Source of the DNA: Hydractinia symbiolongicarpus
Lineage: Eukaryota > Cnidaria > Hydrozoa > Anthoathecata > Hydractiniidae
Length of the DNA: 64,000 bases
Direction: 5' to 3'
NCBI RefSeq assembly: GCF_029227915.1
Contig: NC_079888.1
Location: 4,475,001-4,539,000, forward strand
Shown here in pieces: positions 37,712-49,365 of the stretch (its first letter is position 1; each line of letters begins with the position of its first letter). The position numbers and the translations under genes were made by a program. The notes under the pieces were generated by a model. It searched no databases and was not told the origin of the DNA. It saw nothing but the letters and a program-made list of their open reading frames with translations.

Positions 37712-38154
37712 GATTTTTTTTCTGTAAATAGAGCATAGTTATTATATTAAATAATCATTTTTAATACCATTCTTTTTTATTTCAAACCAGACGATTTTTA
37801 GGCAGCACACTACCAGGCTCCGTTGCAGTCAAGGAGACTGCATTATGTAACATCCCCTTCATGACGCAGCAGAAACCCGACAAAAGGAGAGGCAGAAGAC
37901 CCACCATTTTTCCTCCCCTTCACTTTGTGTAAAATCTCCAATAAAACAAAAGGAGTAAACTGGGAAAGCGAATTTCTTGAAAATAAAAGATTCCTCAGGC
38001 CGAGATAAACAAGTACCTCTTCTATTTAAGGTTTTTTTTGGATATAACACATGGACTCAACGCTATACTATCATGTTACTAACTCCTGCTAATTATTGGT
38101 AATTTAAATTCGTTCTAGGTAATTTCTTTACACAAAAACATTCAATATTATTCT

Positions 38155-38345
38155 TATTAAATTTATTTACCCAGGATAACCTCTTAAGTTCCTATTGGTA
38201 ATATCATCAACGAGGTCCAGCAAAAATGGATCCTAGTGCATATACTATTCTATAGTCTCTGTCATGACTCGGCCGGGATTTGAACCCAAGACCACCTGTA
38301 CTGGAAGCGAACGCACTATCCCAAGGCTACCCGTCGGTGACAGAC
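38155..38345 (-). repeat. tRNA-derived SINE, family B
   Basis: Read on the minus strand, the head (from about 38345) has GGGTAGCCTTGGGATAGTGC as an A-box region and TGGGTTCAAATCCC as a B box. A body with 'gacctcgttgatgatatta' and a tail CCTGGGTAAATAAATTTA follow. The tail matches the repeat remnants at 2936-3012 and 46797-46880. A fully base-paired tRNA acceptor is not evident, so this is a SINE and not a tRNA gene. Confidence 0.7.
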
Positions 38346-40610
38346 GCATACAAAAACACCCAAATGAAATCAATGAATACAATTATTAAACAAAAGTCAT
38401 CTTTCCTTACAACTTATTAAAACTACACACACATACTTTAAATAGGGTAGAAATAAGGAATGTGTTCTTCTACCTACTAACTGTAAATAAATTTAAATAT
38501 TTTGATGAAATTAAAACAAATTCAATTTGTTCGTCCTCTTAAATAGCAGGTGGTTTTTTCATTGGTCAAGTATTGTTTTACACCATTTTAATATGCGTGT
38601 GTTTTTTTTTTAAATACGTATATGTAATAAAAGCCTAAAACAATTAAATTCGTTTTACACAATTCTAAACAATTTTATTGAATTCCTGTCGAAAACAAAG
38701 AGTAAACAGACAACGAACAAATAATTTACTAAATTGCAGAAATTCATCGTTTACCCGACCATCAAAGTTGTGTTCGCTAATGTCAGTAAAGAGCGAGCTT
38801 TGGGAAAACGTTTGAAACGAAATAAACAATTTATTTAATAACAATCAAATGTTCGTGTACTTGCAACATAAAAAATGCATTAACGGACAATAAAAGTTAA
38901 TTACCAAGAACTTTTGTGTTATGAAATTACATTTTAAATTATACAATATCTTTTGCAAAAAAAAGATACAAAAGACAAACAGAAATAATCACTTAGCAAA
39001 TGAGACGCATTTTTGAGGCGATTTCTAAAGAATAAACAGCATATGAGCGTATTATTATAAAAGAAGTTTTAAACTTATCTTCAGGTCTAAGTAAGTTAAA
39101 ACCATTACAAAGAGGCATGATAATATTTTATAATTCCCTTAAATATGTTAACACCGCATAAGAAACAAACCAAAAAGAAAATTAAGCCTACAAAGTTGAT
39201 ATGAAGAATATTAACTCTCAAAAGACTGCAATACAAGTAATAAAAATACTTAAGCATGTTAATTTTGTTGATGTTGCGTTTACGCTGTGACAGTAGATAA
39301 TATTCCGGAGAAAAATCGTTTTGGGATATAATGTGTACAGACATTTTCCGGGTTTTATGTATTTCGTACCACACAATGTCAAATATGGCCAGAAAAACTT
39401 CAAATTTTAGAATTCGCGAAATCAGGTTAATAACATGTCCAAAGTTTTTAAAATGATTCTTCTTGGCGCAGTGAGTAAGGTTCAAGGCATAAACCTAAGG
39501 GAAGTTGTTATGTTTAATCAAATATAAATATTTTGATCGAGTTATATCCATATATAGAGAGCTAATATATACGGCATAAAAAATGAATAAATATGGAAAT
39601 TCGGTAGCTACCATAGCTACGCAATGTAGTGAAAGAAGAGTTATTAAAAACCTGGATCCAATTAGGCGAGAATAATATTTTATAGCATATACAGGACAGT
39701 CACAAGCTAGCTGCTGAGGAATATACAAGAATCTATGTATGCCAATAATAATTGCGATTTTCGAGAATGATATGTCATTTGCGCAAGACATGACCTAATT
39801 GGAATAGTATTAATTACTGTTATAAACGCAACAAAGGTTTATTGAAAGGAAATATTTAGTAGAACATGTAGATAAAATGAATGTTATGTCTTCTTAATAA
39901 TCTTTAAAGATGTTGTTAAATGATTTAATAAGCTCAATCCCTGCAATTTCTGAAGAATGGCGTGTAATAAACGGACCACTTTAAAAGGTTGAGGCGCAAG
40001 AAATTATACACACTTTGAATACACGGATGTCTAGGCAAGATGTTTATAAATAAATATATTTTTACGATGAATTTAATACTCTTTTATTTTGATCTTTTAA
40101 AGAAAGAAAATTTTTCCTTCAGTATTCTTCTTGGAGGTACAATAACTACGGTCTGTAAAATATTGTATATCGGTAAATCAAAAGTTGTTATGACGAAGTA
40201 GCAAAGACAACACGAGAATCTTTTTTTCTTAAATATGCTATGTTAATAGTTTAAAGAAAGTAATTTATACCTTTAAAATGATTTTAACTCATTGTTGTTG
40301 CTTAGCCCGGCTTTATGTACAATAAATTTATATGTTTTAATGCAAATTTCGAAGGATATAGCTAGCTAGCTAGTTGAAAATGTTTAAATTTGTTTTTATT
40401 GGAAAGTTTGAGTTTAAAGCAAGAGAAGTACTTATATCCAATAATTCATGGGTATCCAATTTATGTAGGGAAAATTTCTGTTATATTTGGATGTTCAATA
40501 TGATATTTAAGATGATTTAAGTTGTTGTTTTTGTCTTCAGTGATTATAAACATTTACACCGCCATCAGCTCGACTTTTGTGTAAGCCACTATAGTCAAAA
40601 ACCAACAACC
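38346..40610. other. Intergenic region with AT-rich hydrophobic open frames, no accepted gene
   Basis: Two adjacent minus-strand frames (39105-39485, 126 codons; 39495-39791, 98 codons) encode hydrophobic, Ile/Tyr/Phe-rich stretches. They have no recognisable motif, and such frames are expected in AT-rich DNA. They could be remains of a multipass protein but cannot be supported. Confidence 0.35.
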
Positions 40611-40878
40611 GTTTTCCACTTCGCATTATTGCAGAAAGTAAACACATTTTAGTCAATTCTCTCGAAAAAAGAAACAATCTGATTGGCTAACTAAATTTCT
40701 ACTTCTCGTTTCCCCACAGCACGCAAAGAAAAAGTTGAACTCGCTTCTAAGTTTTTCCGGAACGGAACGTAAATAAACATTTTCCACTCACGTGGTGCAA
40801 ATATTTTAAGTACGCAAGGTCAGAAGATTTTTTTCTTGTCCGTTCCGTTCCGCGGAATATTTTCTTGAAGTGGAAAAC
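40611..40878 (+). mobile_element. MITE-like element with perfect 12-bp terminal inverted repeats, copy 2
   Basis: The termini are gttttccacttc (40611-40622) and its exact reverse complement gaagtggaaaac (40867-40878), enclosing 268 bp. Inside are 'aaagtaaacaca', 'caatctgattggctaa' and a GTCCGTTCCGTTCCGCGGAA block. The element at 27925-28268 is an inverted relative. It has no coding capacity. No clear target-site duplication is visible. Confidence 0.7.
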
Positions 40879-41341
40879 AGCATTTACTTTTCACTTTTAA
40901 TCCTTGTTCATCAATCAGATTCACTCTTTTCACAAAGCAGTAATTAGGTATTTTATATGATGAGTCACAAATTAACTCAATGCTGACGATATGCGCCAAG
41001 AAAATTCCTTGTTAGCGTGTGCATTTGATCATGCAATATAAACTCAGGAACTAGTTGCAACGAATTGTTTTCTTTTCTATCAAATTACCTTGACACGTAC
41101 GCTTTCATTGCTGTTGCTGTTAATTAAACAATTTGTATTTGTGATTAAGGTTAGCATACCTCAACAATAGTATTCTTAAGATGTGCATAACCTAATTACC
41201 TGTCATCTGTTTATAAAAATCAACTTGTGCCACACATTTACGTCACCTAAAACAGGAATTTTGTAGGAACGAAAGAATTATGCAATAATGTGCCATCAAA
41301 GTCAATCAAAAGATTGGATCCATTAAGCAAATAGATCTGAG

Positions 41342-41467
41342 CTATTCGGTGGCCGTAGAAAAATCCATGGGTGCGCCCGTCCTTTTTATACCGCATTGCG
41401 TGCGTTTCTTTACTTGCGGTACCATTTTGACGCACGAACAGACACACAACGGCTATTACTAAAGAGA
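41342..41467 (-). mobile_element. Helitron-like element (locus 3)
   Basis: On the minus strand it starts A|TCTCTTTAGTAATAGCCG and contains GGTACCGCAAGTAAAGAAAC and TATAAAAAGGACGGGCG. It ends with the hairpin remnant CATGGATTTTTCTACGG and ATAG, where intact copies have CTAG. It is a single unit of about 126 bp. Confidence 0.7.
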
Positions 41468-41811
41468 TAACAAATTGAATCCTAATACCTAATGAGAGAA
41501 CCTTGTATTTATTAGCATTACTATAAAAATCCCATACCGAAATTGACGTTAGTGTGAAGTATTTCTTTCTAAATTGCTTGGTAATGCTTACGTAAAACGT
41601 AAATAACGTTTGAGAAAGCTGTTTCTTAATTAAGCCATTGAATCCACTGGAAAAGAATTTGTGGTGACATTAGCATTAATTAAGAAATTTTTGTTTTTAC
41701 AATAGCTTAAATTTTGAAATTCTGTTAAAAAAATGTACAGGACCATCAAGTGTTGATTAGTGGTTAAGAAAATAAAAGAGCCATAACATACAAAAATTGA
41801 TTTTTTAAAAA

Positions 41812-42074
<263 letters not shown>

Positions 42075-42216
42075 ATCATTGTCATTTTCTGATGAAGTCT
42101 GTTGTAGACAGACGAAAATTTAAATAAATATAATTTTATCACTCAATTACAAATGCAGTCGTTCATCATTTCCAGCATTGGAGTTTTGACCTGACTGGAA
42201 AGATTTGGTTTTATAC

Positions 42217-42244
<28 letters not shown>

Positions 42245-42250
<6 letters not shown>

Positions 42251-42560
42251 TCCAATGTGGAGAGCAATTGTGAGTGTATATCATATTAACAGGATACCAT
42301 TACAAAGTTGCAGGATAATCGCGAAATCCCTTTGCCTCGGCAGCCCAGGGACTCGAACCCGGGATCGTTGCATCAGATGCACCGCGGACTCTTATCCACT
42401 GAGCCACGTCGTCGGCAAAAGGATTCGTGAGAATCCAGACAACTTTGGTATTTGGGCTAACAAGCCTTCGTCAGCGGATACCAGAGCCAGTATTGAGCAC
42501 TGCAGGAACTCTGGGGCAGCTCGAGCTATATATATTCCAATGTGGAGAGCAATCGTTAAA
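42245..42560 (-). repeat. tRNA-derived SINE-like insert flanked by 27-bp direct repeats
   Basis: On the minus strand, about 42416-42335 is tRNA-like: GTGGCTCAGTGGATAAGAG (A box) and CCCGGGTTCGAGTCCCTGGG (B box and T arm). The direct repeat tatatatattccaatgtgga(gagcaat) occurs on both sides, near 42243 and 42532, and could be an insertion duplication or part of the repeated unit. Acceptor-stem pairing is poor, so I do not call a functional tRNA. Confidence 0.65.
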
Positions 42561-42796
42561 GTTTTTTTTCATGCGAAAAAATCATTTTTTTCGCGAAATT
42601 TGTACCAAAAACCGCGAAACGTCCTTAAAGTAACAGAAGTGTCTGTTTACACGTGTCTTTTATGTGAATTGCTTCTAAACTTAAACGGTAATAACAAAGC
42701 GCATAGTTGGAATTGTCTTCCTTGCATTGGTAAACAAACAACAAAATAAACAAACAAAGGTGCTGCAAACAAGTAAACAAACATATGACTTCATAA

Positions 42797-45700
42797 TTAC
42801 AACATTTCTTCGTATAACTTGCTTTCTGACAGATAAGTGGTCCAATATCCGATATTAAAACAAGCAAATGCCAAAGGAAAAAGAAAACGTGCTGCCTTGT
42901 CTGTTCTTGATGAAGACCATACCAACACATTTGAAATTCTTTCTGACATATTGGTGTCAGCTGTGTTTATGTTACTAGTTGAGTTGGTTAAACATTCCCT
43001 TTCTAAATCTATAATGGTATCTCTATAGGGAGATTCAAAATTGTCAGCATAACTTCTCCGTGGTCTTGTGTTTACACCGTTTGAAATAGGAAAGCGACCA
43101 TTTGGGCATTGTGTGCTTAGTTTAAACGCTTTATCGCTGCTGCTCCACATACTTTTGGTCGTATAATTTTGCTAAAAAAAGGAATAGGATATAGGTAACT
43201 ATAGATATACACGTTATTGCATATCGGACAATTACATAGTTGTTTATTCGTGACGCCTGTCTTCTGTCAATATTTTACTGCAATTTATCTCCATTGATCT
43301 ACATATTTTTATAATAACTTTATGATCCTTAAAGAGCATACACTTTATAGCAGTCACCTTTCTGCAGGGGACAGTTATCTTATATCCTGATGTTATTGCT
43401 ATAGGAAGATTTCCCTGTAGTTATATTTTTTTATTGTATGACACGTTTTGAAATAAAAAACAACGGACTTGCATTGCTAATCTAACAAATACTCATTCTA
43501 CTAACTTATTGCATTTTTAGGATAATTAAAATTAAAGGAAATTTAAGAATAACAGTAAGTAAGTAAATTTTAACGTCCTTTGGTATTCCATCCTTGCAAT
43601 TGGCTGCTCCTCCCCTCTCGTCTGTAACTAGCTATGTTACATTACCGTCAGAGATGCGTGTAGCATTGCTCTAACTTGCTTGTCTGCCAAAAAATCCGGT
43701 TAGCGGTAAGTAGATGGCACCAAATGGACTGACAACACTACATTTTAAGTGCACCGGAGTTGGCACTCAAACTCGAAACCTTATGATTACAAGCCGAATG
43801 CGCTACCACCATCTCCGCATTGTTAAAAAAATATTATATCTATTAACGCCCGAAGTAAATACATACATTCTCATTTTCTTCCTTTATCTTTCTTTTCTGC
43901 CATTTTCTCCGGGAATGGTTGGCAAAATTTAAGACCAAAATGTATTCCAATAGAGACAAGAAAACAAATATAAAGGACACAAACAAATACATATCCAAAG
44001 CTTTGATGTAGCTCACTTTCGGCATGTTTACATTCACGATTCCTAGCATTGTGATCAAAGTTAGTATAGTCGTCACACAGATTGCAGAACGAGCAGGCAC
44101 TGCCGATGGAGTGATCCAAAATGTTGTCCATGTTACCATGACAATCAAAACACACGGTAAGTACACTTGCAGCAAAAAGTATTTTGCCCGCCGTCTAAAT
44201 GTGAACTGCGCCGTAGCGCTGGAAAATAATTCTAAAAATAAAAGTAGTCATCTTTTATTGTCAGCCAAATCTTAAAGTTTTCACATTAATTTGATATCAA
44301 AGTGAGATTTCGCGGCAAACTTTTACCAATTGCTTACAATATAAAAGACTTGTTTTAAAAAAGATAAGGTTAAAAAGCAATTTACTTGGAATTTATAAAT
44401 ACAGGTATTACATAAAAAATGTCGCTATATACCTGCATGATATGCTGTTTTGTTAGGTGATTTGATGGCTTGAATCACATCAAAATTCGACATTTCTTTA
44501 TCATAAACATATATTTGTCTACATTGGCCTGTACATTCGTCTTGATTGTAGTCTTGCCACGCGTAAAGAATATCACTTTTATCGTGGCCATCTAAAAATT
44601 TCAATTATAGAAGGAAAAGTAAGGGCGAAAAAATATTTTACATAACGAGATGTTATGGTGGGGATTATTTAAACTTGTATTTTTGTCAATTTATGTCAAT
44701 TTATGTCAATTTATGTCAATTTATGTCAATTTATGTCAATTTATGTCAATTTATGTCAATTTATGTCAATTTATGTCAATTTATGTCAATTTATGTCAAT
44801 TTATGTCAATTTATGTCAATTTATGTCAATTTATGTCAATTTATGGCAATTTATGGCAATTTATGTCAATTTATGTAAATTTATGTAAATTTATGTAAAT
44901 TCATGATGTAAATTCATGATGTAAATTCATGATGTAAATTCATGATGTAATTTAATGCTAATTAATGTAAATTAATGCAAACATAACAATCGATTTTTTA
45001 ACTAAGGTCATCAACGTAAATAAATTTACGTAAACCATTAATAAAACCTTTCAAATCTACTCATGGTAAAAAATCACATGATCTCAAATTGGCGTCGAAT
45101 GATTGGCTCACAGAATAATAATTTACTTACAACTTTCTATAGCCAAGAAACAAGTCTGCTTGTCGAATGGATAGTCTCTCAAATCCATCGGACACGACGC
45201 TTTTGTTGTAATTCTGTTAAGAAAGGACAAGTGAACTCACAATGTTTTTCTCAAAAACGATTTATTCAGAGATGACAATTGAGTAATGTACTCAATTGTC
45301 TCCTTCTTCAAACTTCTTCAAATCTGCAGATACTATGATAAGACCGAAACTAATCAGACTGTTTTTTTTTTGTTTTAAGTTGCGATAAGAAGAATCAACA
45401 TAATGATTTTTTTATCAACTTGTCAATCTAATTTTATTTTTCATTTGTTTTTCTTTGAGGTTAACTAAAAACACACCGACAGGAAGTTTTTTGTAGGCAT
45501 GCACTTTGATGGCCCACCTCCTCCCCCGTTCTCTGTCTCCACACACTTCACACACATCTACTGACAATGTGAATAAAATTTCTTCAGATTTTTTTCTTAA
45601 TAATATACACACCTAGAGTGATAAAGCATATCACCACTATTGAAATCCACAGATAAAAATCTATTATTTATCGTTACATCATGGAATTTCGACTCCTTCG

Positions 45701-48155
45701 AGTTGATAAACACTGTGTCAGGTAGCCATATGTTCTCAACTTCTTTGCCGATCAAATTTATAAGCGCTGCTTCTTGTGTTTCGTGCACTCTGAAGCGGTA
45801 ATCATTCCAAAATTGAGCGAAATAAAAGTCCATTTCAAATTCCTAAATAATGAAAATGAGGTAATTGAGATATCCTTTCGTGAGAGTAAGCAAGTGACAG
45901 GGAAATTACTTGATTTTTTCATCCTAATGGTTTAGTTCTTCTTTAACTCCAATTTGAACTATGCAGTATGTGGAAGTATACAAGATGTGTTAACCTGTTT
46001 ACTTACCTGTCCTTAGGGCTCTTTGAGATAACAAAGAGTCTTGAGGAGAAGGGTTTTTTACATAAAATGATGAGCGATTCTGGTTTCTGAAGCGATACAA
46101 CGCCTTCAAATTTTAAGTGTTTCTTTGGTTTACTTAATGCAAACTTTTTTTCTCATTTTCAACTATATTATATAGCAAGAAAAAAAATTGTAGCAACTTT
46201 CAATTTTTTCTTGGATAAATTTCTTTTTTTCGTTTTATTTGGATGCATTTCTTTTTTTTGTCGCAAAATTTACTTTCTTCCAGCCTTCTACAGCTGGTTT
46301 ATGTTTTTCACTATACCACAATTAAATTCTTCCAATGAATATTATGTTGGCTTTCACAAACCTATTGTCTTACAAACATATTATGTGAGAAAATAAAACT
46401 TTGAACTTTTGCGAAGATATTATCAGTTTCTTATCTTAAAAATTTACTAGATTCTACAAGTTACAGAATATTTCTAAAAGCACACAAGCATAGGATAGCA
46501 ATCAAGTGAATAAAAATTGCTGCAGCAGGGATTTCATAAACGTATTAACAGATTCATTACCATTGCTCCTTCATCAAACTCACTAAATGATAGCACTTGT
46601 ACTTCAAGCTTCACCAGTGTCGCGTTTTCTAAAAAGGTAAAAAATGACTACTTTGTAACCTTAATAAAATTAATTGTTGGAGGGATTAATATTAAAAAGT
46701 TTTGCAGCTTTCCACGGAATTAAGTACCAAAATAACATATAAAAATTGTGCAAAACAGTACTTTATTGAAAATCAATTATCCGCGAATTTATTCATTTAT
46801 TTATTTATTTATTTATTTCACGAATGTTTTACAAGGATGGCCATTTCAGACATTATAAAGTCTGTTATCAACATGGGTCCTTGGAATAAATAGGATAAAA
46901 AAATATTAGTAACAATAAAACAAGAAAATGTAAATGTACAATAAAAACGGTGAGTAAAAAATATATAAATTGCAAAACGGTGAGTATAAAATATATAAAT
47001 TGCAAAAAAAATAAAAATACTTCGCAAAATATATTCTTTTATTTTTTTCACAGATAAGTCACTCTAATTTTTTATTATTATTATTTTCTTGGATTAACAT
47101 ACTGATAAAAATGAGCACAGTACTTTTTTGGAAAGTCACAGTTCGCGAAAACAAATCTTGATAAGGTAGTAGCTGCGTAGAAATAAAATATGCAATTCTG
47201 TTTACGTAGATAAGAAGATAACCAAACAATTACTGAAAACAACTATAACAATGTCTTAGTTGGATTTTAAAATACGGCTTCTTGAACTTTACCTAAGAGA
47301 CCTTTGATCTACGGTACGGGAAAGGAGGTATCAAAGGAAAAGAAATATGTCTTCCTTTAAGTTAGTCAGTATAAGAGTTTCACCATCTTCTCCCTGAAAC
47401 TTAAAGATAAGAGCAACACACAATACTAACCCCCGTGTCCTGGTCGAAACTTTTTATCATATGTCTTCATGACGTCAATATACATCTTGGACAATTCTGT
47501 AGCACTTACTTTTCGTTGTCTGAAAAATTAAAAGGATTAGTTAAAAGCCTGGCATCATGTATATAGAACTTTTGTGTCTGTAAGTTTTAACTTCCAACTT
47601 CACATTGTACTGGTGCTTCTTTTGTCAGTTAAAAAAGGAACTGACGAGCAAAACCGAACCTAAAGTGTCTGAATAAGAGTTTCCGACACATATCTTGCTT
47701 TAAATAGAGTTGGATACAAGAAAAGAGATATAAGCTTTTTCCAAGTGTTTAGTCAGCATGCAACAAGCAAGCAACGGATGCACCTGTGAAAGACAGAACT
47801 TAGCCAACATTGGGCCTCAGGGAAATTTTAGTGCCGTGAGGTATACTTATAAAAAAAAGTGTGACATTTTAATTCTTTTGAAAGGAAATGATAGAAAAGT
47901 CGTGATATCTATTGACAATTGCTGATGAGAATGTGTAAATGAACTAACCACACTAATTGAAAGGTCCCTTATGGTGACACCAAACATTTATATAAAACAT
48001 TTTAAACTTAACATCTAAAAATAATAACCTACTCACTTTTGTGTTGCATTTTGAGGAGAAACTGTCGTTTTGAATTCGGACACCGTGTAATAACTACCCG
48101 CTGGACGATGACTGTCCACCATTGACCATAGCATCATGACAACCACCAGCAGCAT
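42797..48155 (-). CDS. Cys-loop ligand-gated ion channel subunit, GABA-A/glycine receptor type (495 aa, eight exons)
   Basis: Exons in transcript order: 48155-48037, 47519-47431, 46628-46561, 45842-45613, 45213-45131, 44591-44433, 44231-43867, 43171-42797. All phases agree and the total is 1488 nt. A signal peptide (about 1-16) leads to YDKKFRPGHGG, the usual N-terminal motif. FAQFWND and NIWLPDTVF follow in the ligand-binding domain. The Cys loop is C176-C190 (CPMDLRDYPFDKQTC). TM1 is about 268-289. TM2 carries P295-A296-R297, the signature of anion-selective members, then TTILTLIT. PKVSYIKALDMY precedes TM3 (about 331-352), a loop of roughly 110 residues follows, and TM4 is about 464-485. 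It should form part of a pentameric, probably chloride-conducting channel in the plasma membrane. An extra CTGQC pair (216, 220) lies before loop C. The ligand cannot be assigned. Confidence 0.94.
43565..43820 (-). repeat. tRNA-derived SINE, family A, copy 2 (intronic)
   Basis: Its reverse complement starts GCGGAGATGGTGGTAGCGC and continues with GGTTTCGAGTTTGAGTGCC, 'gagcaatgctacacg', 'gacggtaatgtaacatag' and 'aaggatggaat', matching 32726-32965 in order. It lies in the last intron of the Cys-loop receptor gene, in the same sense as the gene. Confidence 0.82.
44684..44950 (+). repeat. Intronic satellite: 10-bp array passing into a 13-bp array
   Basis: About twenty tandem copies of tcaatttatg run from 44684 to about 44896. 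The last copies show single changes (tggcaat, tgtaaat), and then four copies of tcatgatgtaaat follow. The array sits in the intron between the Cys-loop exon and the next exon of the receptor gene. Open frames in it (MSIYVNLCQF repeats) are artefacts. Confidence 0.95.
46797..46880. repeat. Interspersed repeat tail (with 2936-3012 and 38155-38220)
   Basis: A TTTA-rich run is followed by 'acaaggatggccatttcaga', 'tctgttatcaacatgggtcc'. The same order appears at 2936-3012. It lies in intron 2 of the Cys-loop receptor gene. Confidence 0.55.
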
Positions 48156-49229
48156 TGTTGATACCTTTCTCCAAGTTAATACTTGCAAAACAAAATTTTC
48201 TTTTAACCTTCTATTGGTAATGTGGCACAGTGGTACTTGATATGTGCGTTGAGAGTATACGATCTCTTACTTGTAAACGTGCATCTCATAAATAATTTAT
48301 TCCAACAGAGCAGATGCGAAGTCTCATCACCTTTTATTGAAGTATGTGGGAATGGCAGTATCGGGATTAAAAGTGTTTTTTCTTTAATAGTTTTTTTCCT
48401 AACTGGATTAATGTGATGTGTGTTGAACTTCTTTTATTATTTTTTTTATTATTGTATTCTAACTTAAAATTTAACGCATATCAAAATTTCAACTTTTAAT
48501 ATCAATAATAACACTTATCACAAGAGAAAATGCGACATCGTTAAACTAAAATTATAATATAAAATAAAATAAAATTTTCACTATTTGTTATATTGTTTCT
48601 TCTGTATCTTTACATGTATTTATATATCCGTTCGTTCATTTTTAAAAGCACTTAAGCCAAGTTGATTAATTTTTCCAAATTAAGCGAATCTTATGTATAT
48701 TTGCGAAAATTCATCTGCGCGAAAAATCCCGGAAAGGTCAATTCGTACAAAAAAATGTTCGCAAAATATTTCGACATCACTGATTGGCGAAATTTAATGG
48801 TTACGAAATGCATTTTTAGCCTTTAATAAACATTAGCAAATTAATGAACTTGAGGTAACAAGCAGCTAAAAGTGATTTTTACAAACTTATCATGTTCATT
48901 TTTATTTCACAGAATACATATATTCCTTAGAAAACATAAAAAGTAAAGGAAGACGAATAAAAATTAAGAGATTAAGCAAAGGTGACCTTCTCTTTAACTG
49001 CATCCTTATCCAGATTTTGCTGCGTGATGGTAAAGCCGCTAGCGCTTACTTTATTACTTTTAATAAATAATGAGATTGGTTAGATCCACCTGTTTCCACT
49101 CCTGGTAAATGTAATTTAATCCACTTATGGTTCTTCGCGAGCACATGTTGCTTATGTATTCCAAGCTTAACTTTATAATGCTTTATCTGAAGCCAATTTA
49201 TTACTTGTCCACACTTAAACTATATGTAA
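48156..49229. other. 5' flank of the Cys-loop receptor gene, no other gene
   Basis: Presumably contains the receptor promoter (minus strand). A phrase TGGCACAGTGGTA at 48222-48234 resembles a tRNA A box, but no B box follows at the right distance. Nothing else is recognised. Confidence 0.4.
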
Positions 49230-49365
49230 CTAGTCGTTAGCCCGTGGAAAATCCACGGGTTCGCCCATCCTTTTTATACCGCATTGCGTGCTTCTCGCTA
49301 TTGCGCAGCTAAGCTACCATTTTGCGTGACAGACAGACAGACGTATACGGGTATTATAATATAGA
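49230..49365 (-). mobile_element. Helitron-like element (locus 4), intact single unit of 136 bp
   Basis: On the minus strand it starts A|TCTATATTATAATACCCG, carries (GTCT)n, then GGTATAAAAAGGATGGGCG. It ends with the perfect hairpin CCCGTGGATTTTCCACGGG, CTAACGA and CTAG|T. It has the same termini as locus 2, in opposite orientation. Confidence 0.8.

Noticed and set aside
39105-39791. Two adjacent hydrophobic minus-strand frames that could suggest a multipass membrane protein
   Set aside because: Ile/Tyr/Phe-rich composition is expected from AT-rich DNA, the frames are separated by stops, and no motif of a known receptor or transporter family is present.
42335-42416. tRNA-like sequence with good A and B boxes
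   Set aside because: Acceptor-stem ends do not pair well and the sequence is embedded in a repeat with direct flanks, so it was called a SINE rather than a functional tRNA gene.
42837-43028. Plus-strand frame over the last exon of the Cys-loop receptor
   Set aside because: Antisense shadow of the TM4 exon.
44650-44898. Three overlapping frames of MSIYVNLCQF repeats
   Set aside because: Artefact of the 10-bp satellite inside an intron.
48222-48290. A-box-like TGGCACAGTGGTA suggesting a tRNA or SINE
   Set aside because: No B box at the expected distance and no second copy found.
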